NCBI GenBank assembly: GCA_964406005.1
Contig: CAYOPZ010000016.1
Span: 1 to 64,000, forward strand
Length of the DNA stretch: 64,000 nt
Direction of reading: 5' to 3'
DNA from: CAYOPZ01 sp964406005
Lineage (GTDB): Bacteria > Bacteroidota > Bacteroidia > Bacteroidales > SM23-62
Below the pieces are notes generated by a model, which saw only the letters and a program-made list of their open reading frames with translations, was not told where the DNA came from and did not search any database. Both the position numbers and the translations under genes were made by a program. The stretch's first letter is position 1. Every line of letters begins with the position of its first letter. This document shows, one piece after another, positions 52,069-61,525 of this stretch.

Positions 52069-55000
52069 ATGAAAAAAATTCTTTTTTTTCTCACACTGTC
52101 TGCCGCCCTGACACAGCTCTCATTGAGGGCTCAACAGGAGTCCAGGCTTTTACGCTTTCCGGCCATTTACGGGAACCGGATCGTCTTTTCATATGCGGGC
52201 GACCTGTATACGGTGGATGGCAACGGGGGCATTGCCAGGAAACTGACCAGCGACATCGGATACGAAATGTTTCCGCGCTTTTCGCCCGACGGAACACAAA
52301 TCGCTTTTACAGGCCAGTATGACGGGAATACCGAAGTGTTTGTCATGCCTGCCGAAGGCGGCACACCAAAACGCCTTACATACACGGCCACGCTCTCAAG
52401 GGACGATGTTTCCGACAGGATGGGCCCGAACAACATCGTAATGGACTGGACCCCCGACGGGAAATACATCACCTACAGATCGAGGAAACAATCATTTAAT
52501 TCATTCATAGGACAGCTGTTCAGGGTGCCTGCAGAGGGAGGCATCAGTGAGGAGCTTCCTCTCCCCTACGGCGGGTTCTGTTCTTATTCACCGGACGGCA
52601 GCCGGCTGGCCTATAACAGGATATTCCGGGAATTCAGAACATGGAAATATTACCGGGGAGGAATGGCGGACGAAATATGGATACATGATTTCAACAGCAA
52701 GGAAACCACTAAGATTACGGACAATAACGAACAGGATATAATCCCCATGTGGACCGGCAGCCAGATCTTTTACCTGTCTGACCGGGACCACACCATGAAT
52801 GTATTCGTATACAATACGGACACAAAGGAGACAAAAAAGGTGACGAATTTTACCGGGTACGATGTAAAATTTCCTTCCCTGGGGAAGGATCAGATCGTAT
52901 TCGAGAACGGGGGATACATTTACAAACTGGATGTCAATACCGGGGATTATGAAAAGGTTTCCGTGATTATTGCCAATGACAATGCTTACAGCAGAACGGA
53001 ACTGAAAGATGCCAGCGAAACGATCCGTACGGCGGATCTTTCACCGAACGGTGAAAGGGTGGTTTTCGGTGCAAGAGGTGAAATATTCACGGTCCCGGCA
53101 AAAAACGGGATTACCCGCAATCTCACCCAGAGTTCGGGGGCACACGACCGGGATGCAGTCTGGTCGCCGGATGGCAGGTACATCGCATATTTCTCGGACC
53201 GGACCGGCGAGTATGAACTGTACATCCAGAAAGAGGACGGTTCTGAAAATGCGGTGCAGCTGACCAGCGGCACGAAGACATATCTTTACGAGCTGCAGTG
53301 GTCTCCGGACAGCAAAAAAATTCTCTTCAGCGACAGGGAGTTCCGTCTGCAATATGTGGATACTGAAAGCAAGAAAGTCACGCTTGTAAAGAAATCAAAA
53401 TCTACGGAACTGAATGATTTCGGCTGGTCGCCAGACAGCAAATGGATTGCTTTCACGGATTATGAAACGAATCTGTACTCCGTGGTGAATCTCTATAACA
53501 TGGAAAGCGGTAAAATATACCCCGTCACCGATAAATGGTACTATTCCAGGAATCCCGTTTTTTCCCCGGACGGGAAATACCTGTACTTCACATCGAGCAG
53601 GGACTTCAATCCCACTTATTCTGAAACCGAGTGGAACCATTCCTACAACGATATGACCAGGGTCTACCTTGCGATACTGGCCGCAGATACGCCATCGCCA
53701 TTTGCGCCCGAAAACGATGAAGTCATGCCGGAAGGTGAAGAGGATGAAGAAAACGGCAATGATTCCGGGAAGGATGTCCGGATCGATACGGAAGGATTGA
53801 CATCCAGGATCCTTTCCCTGCCGGTGAGAGCTTCGAATTACTACAACCTTGAAAGCGCCCCGGACAGGGTTTATTATCTGGAAAGGCATACCGGGAATAA
53901 CAGCCTTACAGCCAAGGTATTCGACTTGAAGAAAAAGAAGGAATCCGATCTGGGAAGTAACCTCCGGTTCACCATATCCGCCAATCACAAGAAAATGCTT
54001 GTAAGGCAGAACGGTAAGTATGCCGTGATCGACCTGCCGTCGGGACAGGTAACGATAGAGGAAAGCCTGGATTTGTCGAACATGAAGGTGCTGACGGATT
54101 ACCGGAAGGAATGGCAACAGATATTCGATGAAAGCTGGCGTCAGATGAGGGATTTCTTTTACATCCCCAATATGCACGGAGTGGACTGGCAGGCCATGTA
54201 TGATAAATACGCGGTGCTGGTACCCTATGTAAACCACAGGGACGATCTCACATACGTAATCGGGGAAATGATAGGGGAACTGAACACGGGGCATACCTAT
54301 GTGCTCTCCGGAAGCGACCGGCCCAGGCCGGAACGCATCCCCACCGGCCTGCTTGGGGCAAAGATATCGAAACACGAGTCGGGGTATTTCCGTATCGATG
54401 AAATACTCGAAGGCGCCAACTGGAGCGAGGCACTGCGTTCGCCACTGACAGAAATCGGGTTGAATATCAAGGAGGGGGATATCATTACCGCAGTCAACGG
54501 ACAGTCCACCAGGGACATGGATGACATATATGCTGCGCTTGTGGGGACGGCCGGCAAAACCGTCGAACTGACGGTCAACGGCTCCGCGGCCGCCGGGGGA
54601 AGGTCTGTCCTTGTGACCCCCATTGCCGGCGAACAGGAGCTGTACTACTACAAATGGGTGCAGGGAAATATAAAAAAGGTCGATGAAGCCACGGACGGCC
54701 AGATCGGTTATATACATATACGGGATATGGGCCCCACGGGACTGAATGATTTTGCCAGCCATTTCTATCCTCAGCTGTTCGACAAAAAAGGACTTATCAT
54801 AGACGACCGGGGCAATGGCGGCGGGAACGTCTCGCCCATGATCATCGAAAGGCTGAGGCGGGTGATGACACATTCAGATGTTATGCGGGGCAGGGATTTC
54901 GGCACCCCCAACCCGGGGGCTGTTGTCCTGGGCCCCAAAGTCATGCTGATCAATTATGCATCGGCTTCTGACGGGGATCTCTTCCCTTACCAGTTCAAAA

Positions 55001-55308
55001 CGCTGAAACTGGGGACCCTTATCGGGACACGGACCTGGGGAGGCGTTGTAGGGATCCGGGGCAGCCTGCCTTTCATAGACGGCGGTGATCTCAGGAAGCC
55101 GGAATTTGCCAATTACTCCGGATCGGAAAGCAAATGGATCATCGAAAACAAAGGCGTGGAACCCGACATTTACATAGATAATGACCCGTCAAAGGAATAC
55201 GAGGGAGAGGATGAACAGCTGGACAAGGCCATCGAGGTAATCCTGCAACAGCTTGATCAGTACACACCGGTACCCGCTCCTCCGGAGCCTTCGGTGATTT
55301 CCGATTAG
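52069..55308 (+). CDS. Tricorn-protease-like serine protease (S41), secreted
   Basis: About 1079 residues from the ATG at 52069, which starts a signal peptide (MKKILFFLTLSAALTQL) cleaved after LRAQ. The first 700 residues hold beta-propeller repeats of the PD40 type (FSPDGTQIAF, WSPDGRYIAYFSDR). Then a PDZ domain (about 770-850, INIKEGDIITAVNGQSTRD) and the S41 catalytic domain (about 870-1030): DDRGNGGGNVSPMI and YASASDGDLFPYQF, with the nucleophile Ser. It would degrade or trim exported peptides. It runs alone and converges with the PorE-like gene, with a 6-bp-stem hairpin between. Confidence 0.9.
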   Translation: MKKILFFLTLSAALTQLSLRAQQESRLLRFPAIYGNRIVFSYAGDLYTVDGNGGIARKLTSDIGYEMFPRFSPDGTQIAFTGQYDGNTEVFVMPAEGGTPKRLTYTATLSRDDVSDRMGPNNIVMDWTPDGKYITYRSRKQSFNSFIGQLFRVPAEGGISEELPLPYGGFCSYSPDGSRLAYNRIFREFRTWKYYRGGMADEIWIHDFNSKETTKITDNNEQDIIPMWTGSQIFYLSDRDHTMNVFVYNTDTKETKKVTNFTGYDVKFPSLGKDQIVFENGGYIYKLDVNTGDYEKVSVIIANDNAYSRTELKDASETIRTADLSPNGERVVFGARGEIFTVPAKNGITRNLTQSSGAHDRDAVWSPDGRYIAYFSDRTGEYELYIQKEDGSENAVQLTSGTKTYLYELQWSPDSKKILFSDREFRLQYVDTESKKVTLVKKSKSTELNDFGWSPDSKWIAFTDYETNLYSVVNLYNMESGKIYPVTDKWYYSRNPVFSPDGKYLYFTSSRDFNPTYSETEWNHSYNDMTRVYLAILAADTPSPFAPENDEVMPEGEEDEENGNDSGKDVRIDTEGLTSRILSLPVRASNYYNLESAPDRVYYLERHTGNNSLTAKVFDLKKKKESDLGSNLRFTISANHKKMLVRQNGKYAVIDLPSGQVTIEESLDLSNMKVLTDYRKEWQQIFDESWRQMRDFFYIPNMHGVDWQAMYDKYAVLVPYVNHRDDLTYVIGEMIGELNTGHTYVLSGSDRPRPERIPTGLLGAKISKHESGYFRIDEILEGANWSEALRSPLTEIGLNIKEGDIITAVNGQSTRDMDDIYAALVGTAGKTVELTVNGSAAAGGRSVLVTPIAGEQELYYYKWVQGNIKKVDEATDGQIGYIHIRDMGPTGLNDFASHFYPQLFDKKGLIIDDRGNGGGNVSPMIIERLRRVMTHSDVMRGRDFGTPNPGAVVLGPKVMLINYASASDGDLFPYQFKTLKLGTLIGTRTWGGVVGIRGSLPFIDGGDLRKPEFANYSGSESKWIIENKGVEPDIYIDNDPSKEYEGEDEQLDKAIEVILQQLDQYTPVPAPPEPSVISD

Positions 55309-55316
55309 ATCCGGGA

Positions 55317-55331
55317 CCGGTCGCGGACCGG
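55317..55331. terminator. Short hairpin between convergent genes
   Basis: CCGGTC (55317-55322) and GACCGG (55326-55331) form a 6-bp stem around GCG. It sits in the 39-bp gap between the tricorn-like and PorE-like genes and could stop transcription from both sides, but no T-run follows on either strand. Confidence 0.3.
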
Positions 55332-55347
55332 CTGCCAGGTGATATGG

Positions 55348-57291
55348 TCATTCACCATTCCTGCCGGTACGGATGATCTTCAGTTCGGTACGGCGGTTCT
55401 TTGCCCTGCCCTCCTTCGTATCATTCGTACTGACAGGCTGGTCCATACCATAACCCTGATGTTTAATCCTTTCACCGGATATCCCGGCATACACAAGATA
55501 ATTCACAACACTTTCGGCACGTTTTTCGGACAGACTGAGATTGTATTCACGTGTACCTGTATTGTCCGTATGGCCTCCGATTTCAACAGACAGCGACGGA
55601 TTGGCCTGTAAGAATGATACGATCTTATCCAGTTCCACCACGGAGGCCTGGTTAAGCGAAAAGGAATCGGTTTTATAGAATATATTACGAAGGACGATTT
55701 TTTCTCCGGCCCGGATGGGCTTAAGGGCTATGTCCATGTAAAACGGCCTGTCCCGGGAATACACCTTCGTGAATGAAAAATTTTCAGAATGGAACAAATA
55801 ACCTGTTTTTGATACATTCAGTGCATAATCCGCATCAACAGGGATCACGACCAGGAACTCCCCGCTTCTGATGTCAGAGGAGGAAACCACGACGGTCTCT
55901 GAAGTAGCCAGGTCAATCAACTCGAATTCAGCCTGGAGGGGTTTGTAACTTTCACTGTCAAACACCTTTCCTTTCATATAGGATACCCGTGTGGGCCTTG
56001 CCTCATTATAAAGCTCAAAGGCAAAAATATCCTTCCCCTTGCCGCTCAGGCGATCGGATGAAAAATACGCCACATTACCCCTGGCGTTAACGATCAGGCC
56101 TTCTTCCTGGGAATATGTATTGATCGGATAGCCCAGGTTAAAGGGACGGGACCATGTACTGTCACTGGTTCTGACAGACCTGTATATGTCAAATCCTCCC
56201 ATACCGGGCCAGCCTGTCGAACTGAAATAAAGCGTCCGGCCGTCCGGATGTATGAAAGGGGACTGGTCAAAATCCTTTGTATTGATGCTGTCTCCCAGAT
56301 TTCGGGGCTCGCCCCAGGTCCCGTCTTCCTGAAGGTTGGAGACCCATATATCGTATTTTCCAAGACCTCCCGGCCGGTTGCTGGTGAAATACAATGCCCG
56401 GGCGTCTGAAGACACGGAGGGCTGCTTCTCACTGAATGCGGTATTGATCGAGGGTCCCAAATTCCGGGGAACGGTCCAGCGGCCTCCCTGCTTCGTGGAA
56501 TAATAAAGGTCACACAGACCGAAGCCATCCTCCCTGCCGCAGGCGGTAAACACCATGAACCTGCCGTCGCCCGAAATCGACTGGGCGCCCTCGTTATCCA
56601 TCGTGTTCGGAGGGCTTCCGGCGTTTTGTGAAGGTTGCCAGGCCCCGTCCCTGTTTTCACTGTAATAGAGGTCTTCCTGCCTGTTTCCCCGGGAAGCAGG
56701 ATTATTCCTGTCAATGGGCAATGCAATGGTGAAAACCATTACGGATTCATCCGCCGAAAGGCTGGGCCAGTATTCGTCATAACCGGAGTTGATATTCGGC
56801 CCCAGGTTTTCGGGCCTGAAAGGTACCGGATCGGCCATTGCACGGATTGCGAAATTGCATGACTGAAGATGCCGGACCGCTGTTTCCCTCATCTCATCAT
56901 TGCTGACGCCCATGCTTAAGAATTGTTTGAAATGCCCGAGGGCATCCTGGTATTCACCGATGGAGAACTCATTTTCAGCAAGGAAGAACAGGGCATTCGG
57001 ATAAAATTCGGGGTCAATGGACAAAGCCATTTTGTAAGCCCCTATCGAAGCCTCGGTTTTCCCGGCATCCGTATACACCCGGGCAAGGAACAACCACGCT
57101 TCAATAAAATGCTGATCTCTTTTTACTGCCTCCAGGAGCTGCTCTGCTGCCGCATTATAGTCAAGAAGCGTATAATGCCTTCTGGCCGTTTCGAAATTCG
57201 CGATGGCTTTTTTATTGTCGGTTGTGTACTCCTGCTGACCATACGCCATAAAAAAGACAAGCAACAATACCACTGTCAGATATGTTCTCAT
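55348..57291 (-). CDS. TPR-PD40-OmpA protein with PorE-like architecture
   Basis: 647 residues. After a signal peptide (about 1-18) come TPR-type repeats (about 28-140), a PD40 beta-propeller (about 165-425, SISGDGRFMVFTA, SSDARALYFTSNRPGG), a carboxypeptidase-regulatory-like domain (about 440-515) and a C-terminal OmpA peptidoglycan-binding domain (about 535-640, EIGGHTDNTGTREYNLSLSEKRA). This order matches PorE, an outer-membrane-associated T9SS component of Porphyromonas gingivalis, although no lipobox is present here. A T9SS role is inference, backed by the T9SS cargo in this window. Its ATG overlaps the alkaline phosphatase stop (TAATG), suggesting coupled translation. Confidence 0.83.
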   Translation of the reverse strand: MRTYLTVVLLLVFFMAYGQQEYTTDNKKAIANFETARRHYTLLDYNAAAEQLLEAVKRDQHFIEAWLFLARVYTDAGKTEASIGAYKMALSIDPEFYPNALFFLAENEFSIGEYQDALGHFKQFLSMGVSNDEMRETAVRHLQSCNFAIRAMADPVPFRPENLGPNINSGYDEYWPSLSADESVMVFTIALPIDRNNPASRGNRQEDLYYSENRDGAWQPSQNAGSPPNTMDNEGAQSISGDGRFMVFTACGREDGFGLCDLYYSTKQGGRWTVPRNLGPSINTAFSEKQPSVSSDARALYFTSNRPGGLGKYDIWVSNLQEDGTWGEPRNLGDSINTKDFDQSPFIHPDGRTLYFSSTGWPGMGGFDIYRSVRTSDSTWSRPFNLGYPINTYSQEEGLIVNARGNVAYFSSDRLSGKGKDIFAFELYNEARPTRVSYMKGKVFDSESYKPLQAEFELIDLATSETVVVSSSDIRSGEFLVVIPVDADYALNVSKTGYLFHSENFSFTKVYSRDRPFYMDIALKPIRAGEKIVLRNIFYKTDSFSLNQASVVELDKIVSFLQANPSLSVEIGGHTDNTGTREYNLSLSEKRAESVVNYLVYAGISGERIKHQGYGMDQPVSTNDTKEGRAKNRRTELKIIRTGRNGE

Positions 57292-58376
57292 TACCGCAAA
57301 TTAAGAAGGTCCGCCATTTTTTCGAACACAGCAGTATTTTCGTATATTCCGGCAAATTCCTCTGCACCGGGCCCGTAGGCAAAAACAGGGACCATCACCC
57401 CTGTATGGTCTCTCGATGTAAAATCCCCGGTCACCCCGCCCGTGGTGAAATCTCCGGATTCAACGGCAAATCCTCCGGTTTCATGATCCGCCGTGACAAT
57501 GACAAGGGTATGCTTGTTTTCCGTTGCAAAGTCAAGCGCTTTCCCGACCGCATTGTCAAAATCAATCATCTCCGAAACAATGTATTCAGTGCTGTTGGCA
57601 TGTCCCCCAAAATCAATCTGCGAACCCTCGACCATGAGAAAGAACCCTTTTTTATTTTCCGAAAGCAATTGAACGGCGGTTTCCGTAGCACGCGGAAGCA
57701 GATCGCCCCGCCCCATGCTTGCGGGTGGCATATGCATGGAATCGGTGATTACCGCCAGTGGGAGTCTGGCGGCGGATCCCATTTCCGGCAAGGTATCCAT
57801 GAGGGTGTACCCTTCCGCCTGAAGTTCTTCCAGCAGAGCTCTCCCGTCCTCCCGGTCCCTGAAATGTGTTCTTCCTCCCCCGATAAACAGTTCCAGCCCG
57901 GAGCTCAGAATATCCGCGGCAATCTGTTCGTAATTGTGCCGGTCAGTGCTGTGGGCATAAAATACGGCCGGTGTGGCATGGGTTATCGCACAGGTCACCA
58001 CAATCCCCGTATTAAGCCCTGCATCTTCGGCAAATTCAGCGATACTCTTCAACGCTTTTCCCGCCGTATCCACCCCGATGGACCCGTAATTGGTCTTGCT
58101 TCCCGAGGCAAGTGCCGTACCGCTGGCGCCGGAATCCGTAATAAACCGGTCTGCCGCATACGTCTTCTGGAACCCGACGAAGGTACATCTCTCAAGGTTC
58201 AGATGGTTATGATTTGCCACCATACCTGCATAAATCTCGCTGACCCCCATCCCATCCCCTATCATCAGGATGATGTTATCCGGTTTCACGGACCGGGGCC
58301 GGGGGGATACACTGCCCGCAAATAACAATAAAACAAGCACGGTCAGGGTTGCCGCGTATTTGTGTAATGGTTTCAT
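57291..58376 (-). CDS. Alkaline phosphatase
   Basis: 361 residues. Signal peptide at about 1-22. The Asp/metal motif is LMIGDGMG near residue 38, and the nucleophile motif is TDSGASGTALASG (Ser about 81), slightly divergent from DSAASATA. C-terminal metal ligands are in EGSQIDFGGHAN and TADHETGG. It releases phosphate from phosphomonoesters in the periplasm. It is the first gene of a pair with the PorE-like gene (1-nt overlap), an unusual association. A 12-bp palindrome lies upstream (58417-58428). Confidence 0.9.
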   Translation of the reverse strand: MKPLHKYAATLTVLVLLLFAGSVSPRPRSVKPDNIILMIGDGMGVSEIYAGMVANHNHLNLERCTFVGFQKTYAADRFITDSGASGTALASGSKTNYGSIGVDTAGKALKSIAEFAEDAGLNTGIVVTCAITHATPAVFYAHSTDRHNYEQIAADILSSGLELFIGGGRTHFRDREDGRALLEELQAEGYTLMDTLPEMGSAARLPLAVITDSMHMPPASMGRGDLLPRATETAVQLLSENKKGFFLMVEGSQIDFGGHANSTEYIVSEMIDFDNAVGKALDFATENKHTLVIVTADHETGGFAVESGDFTTGGVTGDFTSRDHTGVMVPVFAYGPGAEEFAGIYENTAVFEKMADLLNLR

Positions 58377-58416
58377 TTTAAATTATTTGTTTCGTGTTTA
58401 ATTCTTGCGGAAAGCC

Positions 58417-58428
58417 ATGACCGGTCAT
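58417..58428. promoter_or_regulatory. 12-bp perfect palindrome upstream of alkaline phosphatase
   Basis: ATGACCGGTCAT equals its own reverse complement and lies about 41-52 bases before the phosphatase start at 58376. It suits an operator for phosphate- or metal-responsive control; which regulator is unknown. Confidence 0.4.
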
Positions 58429-58580
58429 TCCCGGTTCAGGATGCAACATCAAATTTAATAAATCCGGGAGAGAAGTACTTTAGCATAATGATTATATTAG
58501 CTTTCCCTGCCTCCCTTTCATGGCTTCTCCGGGTCTCCTCCCCGTGACGGAGCGGAAATTCTTATATTTGTTAAAATGAT

Positions 58581-58613
58581 TTTGTCGTCCTTGATCTGTA
58601 TTATGTATCTTTA
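58581..58613 (+). promoter_or_regulatory. Bacteroidota-type promoter of the Gfo/Idh gene
   Basis: TTTG at 58581-58584 and TATCTTTA at 58606-58613 (7 of 8 to TAnnTTTG) with a 21-base spacer, ending 18 bases before the ATG at 58632. Confidence 0.6.
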
Positions 58614-58631
58614 CAGGCTTTATCCTGAAGA

Positions 58632-59681
58632 ATGAAAACAATCGGCGTTGCACTCGCTTCTTACGGCATGTCCGGACAGGTTTTTCATGGCCCGCTGATT
58701 CAGGAGAATCCCGGATTCAGGATGGTATCCATCCTCGAACGCAGCAAGAACCTGTCTTCTTCACGGTATCCCGGCATCAGGATTGAAAGGGATTACAAAG
58801 CATTGTTGAACAATGATGAAGTGGAACTGATCATTGTGAACACACCCGATCCCTTCCATTATGAGATGTCATTACAGGCACTCGAGGCGAAAAAGCACGT
58901 TGTGGTTGAAAAACCCTTTGTGCTTGACAGCAACAAGGGGCTGGAGCTGATAGAACTGGCGCGTAAAAAGGATGTTTTACTGAGTGTTTTTCAGAACAGG
59001 CGCTGGGACGGTGATTTTCTGACAATACGTGAAATTCTGAGTAAAGGTCTGCTGGGACGTCTGGTTGAATATGAAGCACATTTCGACAGGTACAGGAATT
59101 TCATACGTGAAAACACATGGAAGGAAAATCCCAAAATGAGTTCCGGTACACTTTTTAACCTCGGTTCGCACCTGATTGACCAGGCACTGGTGCTTTTCGG
59201 CAACCCCATGCATGTGACGGCAGACGTCAGGATACAACGTACAGGAGGCAATATTAACGATGCTTTCACCGTTTGGCTGGGCTACCAGGGAATCAAAGTC
59301 ACCCTGAAAGCAAGCTACCTTGTAAGGGAACCGGGTCCCCGCTATTTGCTTCATGGGACTGAAGGTTCATACCTGAAATACGGGATTGACCCGCAGGAAG
59401 AAAATCTTAAAGACGGTCACTTGCCTGAAGGAGAGAACTGGGGAAAAGAGCCGGAATCAAACTGGGGCATTCTGAATACCGGTGTGAAAGATAAGCCATA
59501 TCGTGGTAAATACAGGACCCTGCAGGGCGATTACAGGATTTTCTATCAAAACATTTACGGAGCCATCAGGGAAGGTAAAAAACTGTCCGTACCTGCAGAA
59601 GATGCCAACAGGGTCATTAAAGTTATCGAGGCCGCACAGGAAAGCAGCCATTCCGGAAAGCGGGTACAATTTACCGGCTGA
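58632..59681 (+). CDS. Gfo/Idh/MocA family oxidoreductase
   Basis: 349 residues, cytosolic. The N-terminal NAD(P)-binding segment is IGVALASYGMSGQVFHGP; VEKPF (about 95-99) is the conserved catalytic-lysine motif. The layout equals sugar/inositol dehydrogenases such as YdgJ-type enzymes. It oxidises or isomerises a sugar or sugar acid. Its stop overlaps the stop of the convergent PmoA-like gene by 11 bp. No sugar-pathway genes are adjacent, so the substrate remains open. Confidence 0.87.
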   Translation: MKTIGVALASYGMSGQVFHGPLIQENPGFRMVSILERSKNLSSSRYPGIRIERDYKALLNNDEVELIIVNTPDPFHYEMSLQALEAKKHVVVEKPFVLDSNKGLELIELARKKDVLLSVFQNRRWDGDFLTIREILSKGLLGRLVEYEAHFDRYRNFIRENTWKENPKMSSGTLFNLGSHLIDQALVLFGNPMHVTADVRIQRTGGNINDAFTVWLGYQGIKVTLKASYLVREPGPRYLLHGTEGSYLKYGIDPQEENLKDGHLPEGENWGKEPESNWGILNTGVKDKPYRGKYRTLQGDYRIFYQNIYGAIREGKKLSVPAEDANRVIKVIEAAQESSHSGKRVQFTG

Positions 59682-60723
59682 ATTCCGAGAATTGCCTGTT
59701 CAGCTCATCCCGATCTGCGAAATATCCGGAAGTGATAAATATCCTGTGCCTGAATACAACGGATTCGCCTGCCTTCAAATTTAAATTATGGCGTTCAAGG
59801 TTGTTTACGGATAACAGGCCATTCTCCCCCGCCAGCCAGTAAGCCGGGTAGCCCGGATTCTCCGGGTGATCGAAAACGGCAATCGTGATTTTTTCTTCTC
59901 CCTTCATGGCCGACAGTGCTACCCATCCGGCCTGCCTGTTGTTTACCTCCTCGTCCTCCAGGCCTTCACTGTTGTAAAAATGCCCGTTCATACCTTCATT
60001 ATCAACCATGGCATTGTCTGACGGCAGGCCGTTTGCACTTGTAAATACCCTGGGGCTGTCAGAAGGAAATGCAAACGCCCTGTCTGTCCTGATGGCCAGC
60101 ATTCCTTTCCCGCTTTCCCCGAAATTCACATCATCTTCCTGGGCGGTAAGCCACGTCGTGCGGTCGATTGTACGTGTATTTCCATCCCCGCTGAATTCAA
60201 ATATTGCCGTTTCCTGAAGCAGAGTGTGCCAGCCTGTTCCTTCAACCGGGACCTGCCAGTCGGCATTCACTTCCAGCACACCCAGCGCATTCCTGCTCTC
60301 AGCGCGCTTCACACCCGTGTGCAGTATCCTGACGGCTCCCGGTTCCTCTTCGGACGCAAAGTAGGAACCGTCCCGAAAATCGAGGCCATTCACATCTCCG
60401 TAATCAAACCAGATTCCTATTTCCCGGGGATGGTCTGCAAGTTCCCCTTCACCTGAATCAATCGGATAGCCCCTTGTAACAATGGTGCCCGATGCAGATC
60501 TGACAGGAAACAATACCGGTTTACCGATGTCCGGAGGATAGATATAGGACGTAAAAATATCTCCGTCTATATAGACATCGACTTTCTGTTTCTCACTGTA
60601 ATCGACGAGAACGACCCCCTTCTTCAGCGAGGATTCCGCATCCATGGCCTGAGGGGCCCTGGATCCCTGCTTGCAGGCAGTCAACAAAACCAGGGATCCG
60701 ACAATAAAAAGATTCAATCTCAT
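59671..60723 (-). CDS. PmoA-family lipoprotein of unknown function
   Basis: 350 residues. The signal peptide ends in LVLLTAC (Cys17), so this is a lipoprotein. The sequence RGYPIDSGEGELADHPREIGIWFDYGDVNG... and the beta-rich remainder match the 'methane oxygenase PmoA' family (DUF6807-like), whose name is misleading: these proteins are common in Bacteroidota and Planctomycetes in sugar loci, not methane oxidation. A role near the Gfo/Idh oxidoreductase (convergent, ends overlapping by 11 bp) in an extracellular sugar pathway is plausible but only contextual. Confidence 0.8.
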   Translation of the reverse strand: MRLNLFIVGSLVLLTACKQGSRAPQAMDAESSLKKGVVLVDYSEKQKVDVYIDGDIFTSYIYPPDIGKPVLFPVRSASGTIVTRGYPIDSGEGELADHPREIGIWFDYGDVNGLDFRDGSYFASEEEPGAVRILHTGVKRAESRNALGVLEVNADWQVPVEGTGWHTLLQETAIFEFSGDGNTRTIDRTTWLTAQEDDVNFGESGKGMLAIRTDRAFAFPSDSPRVFTSANGLPSDNAMVDNEGMNGHFYNSEGLEDEEVNNRQAGWVALSAMKGEEKITIAVFDHPENPGYPAYWLAGENGLLSVNNLERHNLNLKAGESVVFRHRIFITSGYFADRDELNRQFSEFSR

Positions 60724-60772
60724 CAGAAAATGTTTAAGTTAAAACCCTCCTGTGCGAAATCAATGTCAGGTA

Positions 60773-61525
60773 CTAATTTACTAAATTCCTGAATATCCTG
60801 CTTTTATAAATACCCGTACGGGCAAGAAAATACAGGACGGAAACAGACATAACGCCAAGTCCGTATTTGAAGCTTCTCAGAATACCGATCGAGGAAGCCT
60901 CTTTAAAATACTTCGTAGGACAGGTGATCTCCGCAATTTCAATACCCGTAAAAAAAATCTGGGCGATCATCTGGTTGTCAAATATAAAATCATCCGAATT
61001 GACATTGTAATTGATCTTTCTCAACACATCTGCGGAAAATGCTCTGTATCCGGTATGGTATTCGGATAATTTCTGGTTCATCACAACATTCTGAAAAAGG
61101 GTCAGCATACGATTGGCCAGATATTTATACAAAGGCATTCCCCCTTTTCTTGCTCCCTTACCCAGAATCCTGGATCCGAGAACCACCTCGTAGATCCCGT
61201 TGGCGATCATGTAGCACATTGAATGTATAAGTCGCGGATCATACTGGTAATCCGGATGCAGCATAACCACAATGTCGGAATTCAATTCAAGTGCCTTGTT
61301 GTAGCAACTCTTCTGGTTGCCCCCGTATCCCCTGTTCCTGTTATGTTCAACGATATGCTGTATCCCGAGTTCCCGCGCTTTTTCCAGTGTTTTATCCGTG
61401 CTCTTGTCATCAACCAGTATCACCTGGTCCACGATATCGAACGGGATTTCCCTGAAGGTTGTCTCCAGGGTTTGCTCGGCGTTATAGGCCGGCAGTACTA
61501 CCGTTATTGTTTTGTCCTTAATCAT
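60773..61525 (-). CDS. Family 2 glycosyltransferase (DPM-like)
   Basis: 250 residues from the ATG at 61525, which starts with TITVVLPAYNAEQTL and overlaps the GT39 stop by 8 bp; in-frame upstream extensions run back through that gene. The catalytic DxD is in VILVDDKSTD, with MLHPDYQYDP later. It resembles dolichol/undecaprenyl-phosphate glycosyltransferases, which make lipid-linked sugars. It precedes no other gene, but follows GT39 and PAP2 genes with tight spacing; together they form a three-gene operon for lipid-linked sugar transfer. Confidence 0.86.
   Translation of the reverse strand: MIKDKTITVVLPAYNAEQTLETTFREIPFDIVDQVILVDDKSTDKTLEKARELGIQHIVEHNRNRGYGGNQKSCYNKALELNSDIVVMLHPDYQYDPRLIHSMCYMIANGIYEVVLGSRILGKGARKGGMPLYKYLANRMLTLFQNVVMNQKLSEYHTGYRAFSADVLRKINYNVNSDDFIFDNQMIAQIFFTGIEIAEITCPTKYFKEASSIGILRSFKYGLGVMSVSVLYFLARTGIYKSRIFRNLVN

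Noticed and set aside
53395..54873. Long open frame of about 492 codons on the minus strand inside the tricorn-like gene
   Set aside because: It lies wholly antisense to a strongly supported protein. The amino acid composition is unlike a protein family (no motifs, high His/Arg/Val), as expected for a shadow of GC-biased codons.
57282..58325. Plus-strand open frame of about 347 codons opposite the alkaline phosphatase
   Set aside because: Antisense to an intact phosphatase with all catalytic residues. No domain, promoter or start context of its own.
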